Positions 46,914 to 59,297 of a stretch of DNA of 64,000 bases are shown piece by piece. Under the pieces are notes generated by a model. That model did no database searches and was not told the DNA's origin. It saw nothing but the letters and a program-made list of their open reading frames with translations. The DNA is from Rhabdornis inornatus (Eukaryota; Chordata; Aves; Passeriformes; Rhabdornithidae): positions 62,001 to 126,000 of the forward strand of contig VWZS01000632.1 of NCBI GenBank assembly GCA_013397075.1, read 5' to 3'. Both the position numbers and the translations under genes were made by a program. The first letter of the stretch is position 1. Each line of letters opens with the position of its first letter.

Positions 46914-49900
46914 TGCTGGAGCATCTCAGAGATGGTATTTGTCATCTCTGTGTTCTTGGTAAATCTGGATGCTTGTTGGTCTGGCCTGACTTGAGTCTTT
47001 ATTTTGTGTTTTGCTCTATGCTCCATCAACATTAATCCTTGGAGAAGACCCACCTTGCTTGTAAGAAGTGAGGTTTTAATATATGTCCAGGTAGAAATGT
47101 CCAGTTAGTTCTGGGAGCAGGTCAGGTATTACAGGTCTTGAGCAGAAGGAATGGAATAAGTGTTTTACTACTGGGATTGTTCTCAGGATTGGTCAGGAGA
47201 AAAACAAGCATAAGCCTTCACACTGGGATTGTTGACTAAAGGCTGGAAAGGAAGAGGCCAGAAGCAGACATATGTATATCAGAATTTCAGTCATATTTCA
47301 CTTCCCAAATTATTATATCTCATGGAATTAATTTCTCCCCTGGCTCTGTCCCCCATGTTTGCTGATAGATGATGGGGTAGCAGATTGTTTGCACTTTTCA
47401 GATATTTGTGTTAGTGTGCCTGAGACCTGTCTGAAACCTTTGTAGTTTGTTATTTTTGGTTGGTTGTTTGGTTGTTTTTTGCTCTCTATTTTTTTTTTTT
47501 TGATTGATAGTCAGCATCTCCTGAGAATTTTCTGGGGATTTCTAATGCTTTCAGAACTGCCTCTGTTTCCTTGCTCTAGCTGTTGAGCCTGCCTTTCCTC
47601 TCAATTGCCTGACATGAGAGGCAGCTCAGGATTTTATTACCAGCTGTCAGCAAGAGGCTGGAAAACAGCATGTTGGAGCACTGAGAAATGTGGATTCTTC
47701 AAAGGTTTTTTTCATTACAAGTTCTTCAAATGGAGTCTCTAACCTTTGGGAAGAGAGGGGGAAGAAAGAGTCACCTGCCAGCACAGATATGGAAACCTGA
47801 AGAACCAGTCAAAAAGGACACTTGGGAAAAACTGAATATGTAACTGGCAGAGATAATTATGGGCAGGACATGTATATACATTGAAGGAGAGGGCTTAGAG
47901 TCAACCACTTTTTTCAGTGCTTTCCTATCTTTAAAGTCATGTTGAGACAGAAACACACGTAACAGAAAAATACGGATTTTTAAAAATATGTCTAGAACTG
48001 ATGTGTAAGCTGAATTTTATCTTAGTGTCCTGTTAGAGTTACCGAAGTGGCTGAATTCCAGGTTTTAAAATCCCTACATGTTGTGCTATCCCCAAATGGC
48101 TAAAAGCTGCTGTTTTTATTAATTCCGTGACTTGTGTAACTCTGGTGGCTGAACTTGACCATGGTTTTAGTCTTGTCTCTGAGGTGCTCCATTCCTGGCT
48201 TGGCATCATATTTTTGTTTTAAATTATGGAAGCTTTACTTGATGAGGGATTGTAAAGTATTCAGTGTTCTTCAACAAATTGGTACTAAATTAATTCAATT
48301 ACAGCCTCTTCCAGAAGAAGTGGCAGAGTTATGTGGTTCCACATATAAGGAGAAAAAGCCCTTCTGTTGGTGTATTTACAAAAACAATTTGGGGGGAAGA
48401 GGGAGAGTCTAGGCTTTTAACAGATAACACCAGACGTTTTCATGATTAAAAATTTCAAATCCTACATCCATCCAGAAAAAAATAATTCCATTTGAAGGAA
48501 AAAAAAAAGTGTCTTAAACTTCTACCCTACAGTCTTCTAGGTGTAGGGCTGCCACAGAGGCACAGTTTTTCAATATGCTTTGCTGCTGTGAATCATTTTA
48601 TGGCTGATGTGGTTATGTCACATGTCCATGAATTCCTGGGAGCTGTGCTTGGGCTGGAGGCAGTGGGATGACTCTCTTTGCCTGAATGCAGGGTCTACTC
48701 TGGCAAAGCCCAAGCCAAAATGGACAACTATATCCCACTGAGAGTGAGAATGCCTGAAAGTTTCACAGGGGCTGTGAGAGATGGCTGAGACTCACAGAAG
48801 TTGACTTCAATAAATGCTGGTTTTAGAAATACCACAAAAAACCCAGCCTCTAATTTGTGATGCTGATTATCGCATGAGTATTCACATGACCCATGTTTAT
48901 AGATGTTCATCTGGCTGCGGAGGCTGTGAGAGCCCAGCACCAGGCAGGAAAGTCCCATCAGCTGGTGTTCCACAGGAATTCATCAGCAGAGTTCTGGCAC
49001 TCTGCTGTCACACATAGACCCTAACACTCCCAGAGTGCTGCTGAGTAGAGGTTTGGGATTTAGCAGCCCTGAATATCATCACAGTGTCACAGCCAAGGCT
49101 TGGTAGCATGACTTCTAGCAGGAAAGAACAGAAGGGGTCTTTAAAGCAAAATGAGTTGAAAAGGATATGAAATCTCCTATAGATCTTTACTTCTGTCTGT
49201 TATTTCAGGGTGGTGTGCATAAATATGGGATAAGTTTTCCATAAACAAATTCTCCTGTTCTTGTGTGTGGCTTAAACTTATTTTGTACTTGGGTAGGAAA
49301 TGAGGTGGTAACAAGTATGGCTTCTCTTACTGTGGAAAAGGCCAAAAGAACATTTTTTGCATGCCTGGAGAGCATGTTCAGTGGCTTAATCAAAGTTTCA
49401 GTTCAGCCCTTGGAGTGTCTCTGCAGAGGCCTGTATAGCCCCTCCCAGCAAAGGGTAACATCACTAACATGAAATCCTGAAAGAAAAGAAAGGAACAAAA
49501 AACCCACCACCACCAACCCCTGAAGTCATGAGGCACCAATTTTAGTATCTCCAGAAAGTGTTTTGTTCTCCCTCTGCACTGCTGCCCCTGATCCTTTCCC
49601 ACAGTGCCACACGATCTCGCTGTGTCCCAGCTGAAGCCCCACTTTCCAGCACACAAATGTGTGTTCCTCGAAGTTCCTGCATGGCATCCTCATTCCAGAC
49701 TGGGAGGCAGGGAGGGGCAACATCTTGTACTTGGCATTCCACTTCCCTGGTCAAAGCTTTTGTCTCTCTCACACAGAATGCTGCAGCGGTACACAGGAAT
49801 GGGGCAGAAGATGGATTTGTAATCCTTGGAGGGGCAATGGGAGGATTTGTGTGAGAGTAGACAGGAAGAGGATGAGAAGGATATCTTTATCTGAGTTATA

Positions 49901-52900
49901 CAAAGTGGAGAAGCAGCACCTGTTCTGGAAGCTCCAGCAGAGAAAGATCTTAATCTGTTTTGTGGAACAGGAGATCAGTGAGGGACAGAGACTGCATTGA
50001 AAGTCAAGGAAAAATTATTACTCTTCCCAAAAGATATTTTCCCTGTGATTCATTGTGATTTCAGCATCCTTTTGTGGCTGGCTGTGAATATCCTGAAGAC
50101 TCTAAGGCACATGTCTCTTAAGCAGTACATGCAGATAGAAGAGCTTGATCCCATGCCTGCTGTTCATTTAGTTTCCAAATAAGAACCGTGCCTGGTAGCA
50201 GCAAAGCTGTGCTGTGACAGGGCCTTTCCCCACCATCTCACTCTTACCTCACCCACATAACAAAGCAGAATTTGGTTCAAGTGTTTATGAAGTCAGTCAT
50301 CCATATGGATTGGATGTCTGGGGGAACATGAATGCTTAATCAGACATTTGTTAGCAAGATAAAAGGCAAGGTTGTGCCAAGCACTGAGCTGTTGGAACAT
50401 TCCCTGCCTACTGTCACTATGGCAACAGCCAACAAACGCCTGCTTGGGTTGTGTCAGCTTTGGAGCTGAAGCAAAACCTCCAAGCCATAAATTCTGATCA
50501 TCACCGTCTGGGCTGGAACCAAAGAAGCTACTACCATTTTCCAAACCAAACCATTTTTTTGCCTGGCTGATAGGTTTCTTCAGGAGCTCTGTCAGCCATC
50601 AAGGAGCAGAAATGGATAGCATGTCCATCAACCACATGGACTGAATTTTAATTGCAGCTGCTGGGCAAAAATATTAAGCTTTTCTCAAGTTGGCCCAAAT
50701 ATGTTCATTAAAAATTTGGTGAAGCATATATATATTTCAAATAGCAAAATACTCTGAGCTAAGTTCTGCTTCTGAGAAATGCATCACTTGCAATGTTGAT
50801 TTGGCTGGCTCTGCTGCTAGATAGAATAACAACCAGGCTAGCCGCCATAGAAAGTCTGTTTCTGCTGGGCTCCTTGAGAATTCCCTAATTTTCAGAATGG
50901 CAGTATTTCATGGTATGTCCCAACAGACTTGTCTTAGGGATTCCTCTGGCAGAGCCCTAGTTTCTCTGAGGGAGCCTTATTTTCCCTATAACCCAGCTCT
51001 CGGTTTAAAATCACACAGGGGATCTTGCACTAGTGCCTTTCCAGTCAATGCCTTTTTCTTTTCTCCCTCATCCTTTGAGTAATTCTTTAGAAGCAGCTCA
51101 GGCAGAACATTTCAGACGAGGTATTAAAGAAGGAAGAGAATTCCCAGTGGCCTCCCTGTCCTCCTTCCTCACCATAGATCTGTGCTGGGTAAGAAGCTGA
51201 AGCTTGATGAATGTTTCCACCTCTCCCCACATCTGCAGTCTGACGTCCCACTTTGTTCTTGGGAAGAATCTAGGAAAACACACAGCCTTTGGGAGCCTTA
51301 TCTCCCTGAGATGAGGGGGAAGTTGAAGGATCAGAGCCATCTAGGTAAATACTGCTGGGTCTGGTGTAAAGCTGGCAGGCGAAGCAGTCAGCTGGGCCAC
51401 CAGCAGATGTTGTGCTTTTGGACTCTGTCTCTATATCTCTGTCTCTCACTGTGGCTTGTGAAGCTCTGAATGATTGGTATACTCTGCAGCACACACAATT
51501 GCAAAAATTGTCTCAAATTATTTTCAAATTTATATTGCCTATGGATTAATGAGACTGAGGAATTTGGCAGAGATACCTAAAGACTTTAAATTATTTTATC
51601 TTAAAAAGTCTGAAGATTTATTCCTCTGGTTGTACCTTAGTACACAGAATTCTGTCTCCAGAAGGAAATTAATGGGTAGTGTTTTATTGCCAGATTATAC
51701 TGTTTTAGAAAATTCTGTGTCAAAACCTGTCATGGCAGGATTCTGAGACCAAGTGGATACTTTCTTATGAGTAGGATATGTAGGCACAAGATCTTGGAGC
51801 CCTGCAGTGTCAGAGAATGACTGGTGCACTGGTAGGAGAAGCTGTAAAGGCATTCAAGTGCCATACATATTTTATATCCTCTGTCTTGGACACTTCGGGT
51901 TAATTGAATATTAGTTATATTCTTGGACTGTACTGCAACCCTCATTCTTTCAACAAAACCCCTCCATAGATTTGTACAGTATCAAATTGTTGATAATCTG
52001 TTTGGAAAAACAGAAGATGAGATTAAATGGAAGTGGGGTTGTGCAGACAATTTATCAAATACTCCCTGCACAGTCTCTTGCCAAGGTCCTGTGCAGCTGA
52101 GAGGATCCTGTATGCCAGCCATGGTGACTGCAGGTTACATGCACTGCTGTAATCCTGTGGCTTCTAAATGGTCAAGAGGCAACTGTGGTCCTTGCTTGAT
52201 ATTAGGCTGGTGCAGAAGGATTTGTGGAAGTAAAGACATGAAGGAGCTGGAAAGTAATTTTGGTATAAGTGAAATGAAAATATATTTCATCCGTAAAGCT
52301 AAGCTAAACTGCTCTTTTAAGTAAATGAAAATTAAAAAGCCCACTGTTGAGTACTACTGATTGGGTAGTTGACACACTTTAAAATTACTGCATCCTCTTT
52401 AAAATGCCTGTTAAAAAAGAAAAACTTCTGGAAAATGAATTTAATAGCGCTTTAGGTACTTTTTTTTTTCCCAGGGGATAACAATGTTCAGCCACAGATA
52501 GCAATGTTCAGTTACAATGTTAAAATGCATGTAGTTTCATAAAGACCTGTTATGTTTCCATGGGAGTAAACTGACTTTTTTTTTCATTGCTATGACCTGA
52601 AATTCCCACATTTTTCAGAAGCAACTTGAAAATGAGCTGTTGGTATACAGCCTTTTGAAAAATAAGGCTGATTACTCGATTGCCTACATTTTGGCACCCA
52701 TATTGAATGCCCCTGCTATATTATTCTAACCACTAAAGACAATTATTCCCAGAGGACATGATCGAGACAGTACAAAGCAATTGAAAACTGCATCTCAGGG
52801 GAAAACAATTTCTTGTTATTTTCATGAAAACTTGATGATGATAATGAGTGGTTTGTGAAAAGTGGCCATGGAAAACACTTTACAGTGTTCTTACCAAAAA

Positions 52901-55900
52901 TTTGAAAAATTCTGATCTATGAGTTTGAATGCTGAGGTGAGCAAAGAGGAGTTCTCTGACTTGTATCTGCATGTTTGTGTGGATTTATTGTACCTCTTCA
53001 GGAAAGGTGGAAAATAAAATGGCTATATTGTTGTTTTTGGAAGACATGACTGAAAATAATTTTGTGCTTTTCAGGTGGATAAGGCTCAAACCCTTGCATT
53101 GTGTTTTTTATGTTTGTTTTAAGAGATTGGGAAATCTTTAGATTAATTTGTTCCATTCTGGTCAGACCACTGCTCTACTAGTTCTTGTGTTGATGGAGTT
53201 ATCCAGCTGGGGTGCAGCCACTGTGCAGTCCCTCTGAATTGGGGGTTAATGGAATAGGGAACCCCGTCAACCATCATAAAGAACCCAGTGTAAAGAGCCT
53301 GATTTTTAAGGAAGTGCCTCTAGGTGTGGTTTCGCCATTCTGGCACCCAGAGAGTATATTTTAAGAGGGAAGCAGAGTCCAATCAAATCTGACTGAAGGT
53401 GCCCCGTATATCTGGTTAAACCCCTTGCAGAAGTTCAGAGAAGTTTGTTGTTGGTGCCGTACACGAGAGTGGTGATAACCAGGTACAAAACCCCTTGACG
53501 CTGCATAACATCCTCATGCGAATTCCTGTACATAGAAGAAACACAGGGAGAAGTAAATAACTGTAAATATATGATTTGTGGACTTACGTTTTTGACAGAC
53601 ATGTGAGATTTACATGGAAAATACATTTGGCGGTTGGTCTGGGAACATGAGATGTGTCTATTCTACTGCACACAACTCTCACATGGCTATGTACTCGTAC
53701 TGTGACGGCTGTGACAGCATTAAAATTGAACAGTGAAGAAGTATAAGAAGCATCTGTTTTTTCACCCCAATACAAGCACTGAATAAACCAGAAACTGGTA
53801 CATCATTTCACTGCTGTGAAGTTCTGTTGTATTTCTCTTGGTTACTCTGCTGATGCTGTGGTTCAGCCTGGCCTTCCCTCCTAGCCATGACCCAGGGCTG
53901 AATTGGTGTTTTCTGACTGACACTTGGGTACCCTCTGCCTTATCCGTAAACCTAGAACATTGTGGTTACTTTGTCCTGGCCTGATGATCAGTCTGTTTGA
54001 GAGACAAAACATGAGGTGTCAGGGAAAAGGGAGAGTAGACAAGGAGCAGAGGCAAGAGATGAAGAAAAGGAAGCAAAGGGTTTTAGCACAATTACCAGGG
54101 AGCTGGAAAACTCTTGTCGAGAAATTCACCATCAAAACCACAGATGGAGGCAACAGCCTAACAACTTTGTCCAGGAATAAAATTCCAAGAGCATATATCT
54201 TATGTCCCTACGCTTCTGAGATGAATTGCAGTTGTAAATGGAAAGTAAGTTAATCAAGTAACTTTAATTGCTCTTTAGTTACTGTGTTTTGGGGACCTTT
54301 CAATTTACAATGAAAATTTTCATGGAATCCTGGTGTGATATGACTACTGTGTTAGTTATTAGTTCTACTTAACACCGAAAATCACCCATCACCAAAGTAG
54401 AGGGTTGAAGTGGATATTGAACATGTTTCTTACACTCTGTGTTTGTCATACTTTGTAATTCTGGATTATTCATTGTAATACTTAGTTCAGAGTTTGTATT
54501 TTCATTAAGCTCCTGTTCCTGCCAGTGTGTTACTACTGCTTTTACATCTTGCTGCACAGTTCAGAGTGATGGCTGGAGAACACTTGCAGCCTTTTGTATT
54601 TCATTAAATTGTTAATGGATTCTGTTCAGATGACTGACCACTCCATCACAGGCAAATGATAGCATTTTCCAAAGCCTTTTTAAGTTAAATAGGATTGATT
54701 AGTGACAGGGCAAAATGTAAATGCCTGTTACGATTTTTTTAAGTGTAGTACACTTAAACTTAGAACAAAAATTATAGATGTGACTTGAGCCATCATTAAC
54801 TATTTATATTAGCTATTAAATTACTTATTAAGCAGTACTTTATCATTTTATGTAATAGACACCGCAACCGTTGTTTTGGTGCATCTTCTGTATTTTATAA
54901 AACCATTTTCCTATATTTACATGTCACTCACAAATAAACAAAGTTTGTCCCTGGGAAACCTGAGAAGGAGGCTGAGAGATCATGGCTTGTTATTACACTT
55001 TAAGGAGACAGGTCTTCTGGGGTGAATCAGCCTGGTGTAGGGTGTCTGAGAAACTCTGGTGGGTGGGGATGAGGTGTTTTAGGTCCTTCTCTTGGTATCA
55101 GATGTTTCATTGACAGTGTTTGTAGAGGTGATTCTTTCCAATGCAGAGAGTTAAGTGCTTTTCTGCTGTGGCCCGTGGCTTGTTTGTAGACACTGAGTAT
55201 CCTATTCATTCCCCTCCCTAGTACAATTGTTTTATATCCATGTGAATCTGTTTTTATTAAGGTTCTTCTTTTCCTTTATATACCTGAACATTGTTTAATG
55301 TTCTCTGGCATTTCCTACCATTTCAGTTAAGCACTCATTATTCAAGGAGCTTCCTTTGCAGTCCTCAGCCACCCTCTCCACATGGGTAGCTGTCAATAAC
55401 AGTGAAGTCTGGTTTTAGGATCAGATTACTTTACTCCCTAATACATTTTAAAATGCTTAGACAGATTGAGCCCATTCTAAGTATCAGAATACAAGGATGG
55501 ATCCCTGGGGAACAAGGAGATTAAGGGTTTCTTTTTCTACCTAAGAGTCAAAATATGAATGCAACACAATGAAAACTTGTTTAGCTCACAAAAGGATTAC
55601 AGAGTGTTCCAGAGATTTTAATCCATAGAGAATTCCTAATTACTATAGTAATGATTTTTCTTGCTATAGTTCATGAGTCTTTACTGAGCAAAAAGGGGAA
55701 GTGTGTTGTATGCAAAGAAATTTAAAGGATTTACTTTTAGGCTACTTCATAATTACCCTGTAGGTGACCACACAGTTGCTAAAAGGCCTGTATCTTGCAG
55801 ATAAGTCAGTAAGTGTAGGGAAGGAAATTTGTGGAACAACCTTTTTGGAAGGTTTTGTTTTAGTGCAGACTCAGTGACTGAGGGTAAATTCTGACTTGCA

Positions 55901-56951
55901 TAGAATGTGGAGTGGTGAAAGGTCTGCATTCTATAGACCAGCCTTTTCTATTGCTCTGTTAATACAATTTAAAGGTACAATTCATAAGTGACTTTAACTG
56001 ATAATGCTGCCAAGTTCTGCAATTCCTGTTGATTCATGCAAAAACCCCAAATGAGTTTGAATCAGTGTACAAGGGTGATATGCATTTTAGTTTTTTGTTT
56101 GGTTTTTAAAACAAAACAAAACAAAACAAACCACCTATACCACTCACTATACAGTGTCTCCAAAACACCGATAGAGATGTAGACCCCCACACTGAGTTAA
56201 TCCAACATCAGAAGGGATGAAGACCACAGTAAGTTGCCTACTTTGCCACTTTCCCAGATAGAGTCTCCCTTTTTTTGTTTACAGCCACTTCAGCCTCTTG
56301 TGTATCTTGTACTACAGATCTTCCCATATGCTTTTTGATACTACCTATTGAATGATGAAATACTTTTGTCCTGGGAAAAAACAACCAAAGGAATAGAAAT
56401 ACATAACATTATCAGTTTTTACCCAGATTAAATAGTGGAATGTAAGATGAGAAGTATTTCTTGTTTCTGAAGATTAGCCAGCCTCTAATTATTTGACTTG
56501 GAGAAGAAAGATCTTTAAGAAGTAGGCAATTTTAAAACTACATGATTTTCGGTGCATTTGATACTGCCTGCATTTGGAGAGGATATGTGAATTGCATTGA
56601 AAATTTCTATGTAGCTTCTTTTTTAACATATTGTAACTTCAGAATATTATTTCAATTCAAGATTTAATCTGTGCAGTTATTTGCATGAAGTATCTGTCCC
56701 ATAATAGGTAGATTATTTTAATATTTAATTTTTTAGATAGAAATAATTTTGATGTGGGTTTAACATATACCAATATTTTTTATTTATATTTTTGTGAGCA
56801 AACTTACTGGTAAGAGATTGTTGTCGGCCTGAGAATAAATTCTAAAATTCAGTTTTTAAACTGAAAAAGTCAGTAAAATTCAGCACCTATTTCCTTTAGA
56901 TTTCCATCTGTTTTGAGTGTTCAGGTATAAATAATAATCACATACCTTAAG
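46914..56951. other. Unique sequence, 10 kb
   Basis: No gene, RNA or named repeat recognised. The longest frames (133 codons plus at 51923-52324, 113 codons plus at 49659-50000, 109 codons plus at 53924-54253) have no motif that I know. At 49390-50000 overlapping frames are open in several phases on both strands, which argues against coding. An A/C-rich tract occurs at 56108-56131. Parts may be conserved non-coding DNA, but that needs alignment. Confidence 0.5.
56108..56131. repeat. (CAAAA)n run
   Basis: About four ACAAA/CAAAA units directly preceded by a complementary TTTTTTGTTTGGTTTTT tract, so the pair could fold into a hairpin. A low-complexity repeat. Confidence 0.85.
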
Positions 56952-57286
56952 GGAGCCTGCTAGAAAGATGGAGAGAGACTGTTTACAGTAAAGGGATGCA
57001 GTGCCAGGACAAAGGCAATGGCTCCCCACTGCCAGAGGGCAGGGATAGACGGGATATTTGGAAGGAATTGTTCCCTAGGAGGGTGGTGACGCCCTAGCAC
57101 AGGGTGTCCAGTGAAGCTGTGGCTGTCCCTGAATCCCTGGCAGTGTCCAAGGTCAGGTTGGACAGGGCTTGGAGCACCCTGGTACAGTGGAAGGTGTTCC
57201 TGCCCATGGCAGGGGGTGGGAAGGATATGGTTTTAACATCCCTTCTAACCCAAATTCTCTGGGACTGTAGGACCGTGATTCTATAA
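56952..57286 (+). mobile_element. CR1 LINE, 3' end
   Basis: Sense CR1 sequence: AAAGATGGAGAGAGACTGTTTAC, GGACAAAGGCAATGGC, GGGATATTTGGAAGGAATTG, AGTGTCCAAGGTCAGGTTGG, GGTGTTCCTGCCCATGGCAGG and the end TGATTCTATAATT. It aligns with the 40414-40953 copy but starts later and is about 335 bp long. Confidence 0.92.
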
Positions 57287-58923
57287 TTTAATTTCTTAGA
57301 AGGATTTGTTTATATTTTAAATCCGAGCATAGTTCAGATTTTAGGTTCAAATGGAGTAACGGAATATAATTTCAGAGTCATTGTTTTTCTTCCTACCTCC
57401 ATATTTTTACCTACCCAGCACTGTCCTGTTGTCTGGTTCCGCCCTTTGCCTCCATCCTAGGGAGTCCCTGGCCATTTGGATTCAGCCAGCAGCGTTGTGG
57501 GAGAGCCTCAGGCAGCAGCTGTGACAGACCTAAAGTGAATTGTAGCACAATGCTAAAAGTATTTATCAGGTACTTTGTAAACTTCTTTTTAAATGGCCAC
57601 AAATAGTGAGTTTGCTTTCCCTGCCCTCTGTCTCAGGGCAGGGATCTGCACAGAGGGAGCTGCTCTGTCCAAAGGGAAGGACTGGCAGACTCAGCAGGAC
57701 TTCAGGCACGGCCACAAACACTTATAACTGTGCTGTAAGGAAACTTTTCATGGTGAATTTCTGTGTCTTGTCTGCCTTAGTAACAGATGCCATTATTTGT
57801 TGGCAAAAACTGACATTTTACATGAGTAATGAAGTGTGTAGATTGACAGACAGACTCCTGCCTTGAATTCTTATGCTTTCTGATGTATATCTGGAGATGA
57901 TGTTGCTGGTGTTCATTTTTAGTTTATTTGTTCACGCTGGTTATTTCTTCCTAAGCTGGATGCCATATTTTCTTTCATGTTTTAAGCTGTAACTTGGGAA
58001 TCACCTGAAAGTTATGTAAGGGTTTCTCATTTAATTTCCTCCCCAGCCCAGCCCCAGCTCAGCCCCAGAAAAGACCAAGGGTTTCCTCGCCCTTCTTGTG
58101 GGTGGCTTCAGCAGCTGGAACCCCTCAAAATTCCTATTTACATCAAAACTGGGGTCCGAACCAAGGATGGCATGTGTGCATGTCATGCTGAACAATGTGT
58201 GAGCCTTTCTCTCCAGGCCCAGACATTTCAGCCTCATTCAATTTCAAGTGATTTTATTTGAAAAGCAGTGCATCTCTTCAATGAGGAGATTTAATGTCAC
58301 TGTTCTGACTTAAGAAACAAGACTTGTTTTGCCATGGCTCTTTTTTTTTTTTCATTTGGCAGTTGTTTTTCTTTTAGTAAATGTGATAAGCCTTTTACTG
58401 TAATCTCCCTACTGTCAGCCAGATGCAGGTCTAGGGAATTGTGTAAGTGGTCTTGAATGTTAGAATAATGAGGTTTCTTTCGTTTATTCTCTTTTTTGTT
58501 CAGCTTAGAATGGAAGTTTTCTTTTTTGTGCTGTATAAATGCCAGTGTGGTGGCATTTGCTGCTAATTGTGGAAAATTTATTTTCTACTGTTCCTCCTGA
58601 CTCGAAAGACATCACATTATTGTCCTATATGAGTGACAAATGCTTGTCTTGTGTTACCGCTCAGTTTTCATTTTCAATTTCCTTTTTGTCACCTCCTAGA
58701 TGTCTTTAATGTATTACAAGGATTTTGAAGATTATGTTAATTCAGTTCACCCATGGGGTGTCTGTTATTCGTTTATTCTGGAAAGCCTCTTACTCTGTCT
58801 CTTGGTGTGAACAACAATCTGGTCATCTGATGTCCTTAGTAAGGAGGTTTCCATGTCACTTTTGTAACTTGCCTTTTTTGAAAAAAAGTTAGACTTTGTC
58901 AGCGATAATTTATTGTCACCTTC
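57287..58923. other. Unique sequence
   Basis: No gene or repeat recognised. Poly-T near 58342. Short frames only (up to 87 codons). Confidence 0.5.
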
Positions 58924-59297
58924 TGATGGAGGACGCACAACAGACACCACGCACATGGTTTCAAGCATCAGCACTTTATTATTCCCCAGCACAACCTTTT
59001 ATACCCTTCTCACATGCATAACGCCTGTGTGCCCTTTTAGTCTTTTGTGATTGGTCATAACACATCAGCATTCTGTGCTTCTTTTCCTTCAATACTGTTC
59101 ACCTATCTTATACAGCCGCAACTTATCAGGGGCAAGATTGCCTGCAGCACTATCTCTATTCTTACACAATCCATTCTCCCACAGTCTTCCTCTATCTGAC
59201 TGCACACAATCATTTGGGTAATTTGCATGAGCCTTTTCACCTTTGACTGCTGTTGGTATCTCCTGATTACACTCCCAAGCCCTCTTACAGCCCATCA
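58924..59297 (-). mobile_element. Compact solo LTR, family E
   Basis: On the minus strand the order is LTR-like: TGATGGGCTGTAAG at the start, a TATAAAAGG box (complement of 58997-59005), AATAAA (complement of 58975-58980) and an end at GTCCTCCATCA. Termini TGATGG/CCATCA form a 6-bp inverted repeat, similar to but distinct from family C. The flanks ACCTTC and AGCTAA do not match, so the ends rest on the inverted repeat alone. The element is 374 bp, with the TATA box correctly spaced before the poly(A) signal. No internal region adjoins it. Confidence 0.7.

Noticed and set aside
46479..46994. 171-codon plus frame
   Set aside because: Antisense reading of a minus-strand CR1.
51923..52324. 133-codon cysteine-containing frame that might be a small secreted protein
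   Set aside because: No signal peptide, no regular cysteine spacing that I recognise, and no splice or promoter context.
56436..56460. TGGAATGTAAGATGAGAAGTA resembles the start of the miR-1/206 family
   Set aside because: The match fails after the first dozen bases, and no complementary arm forms a hairpin nearby.
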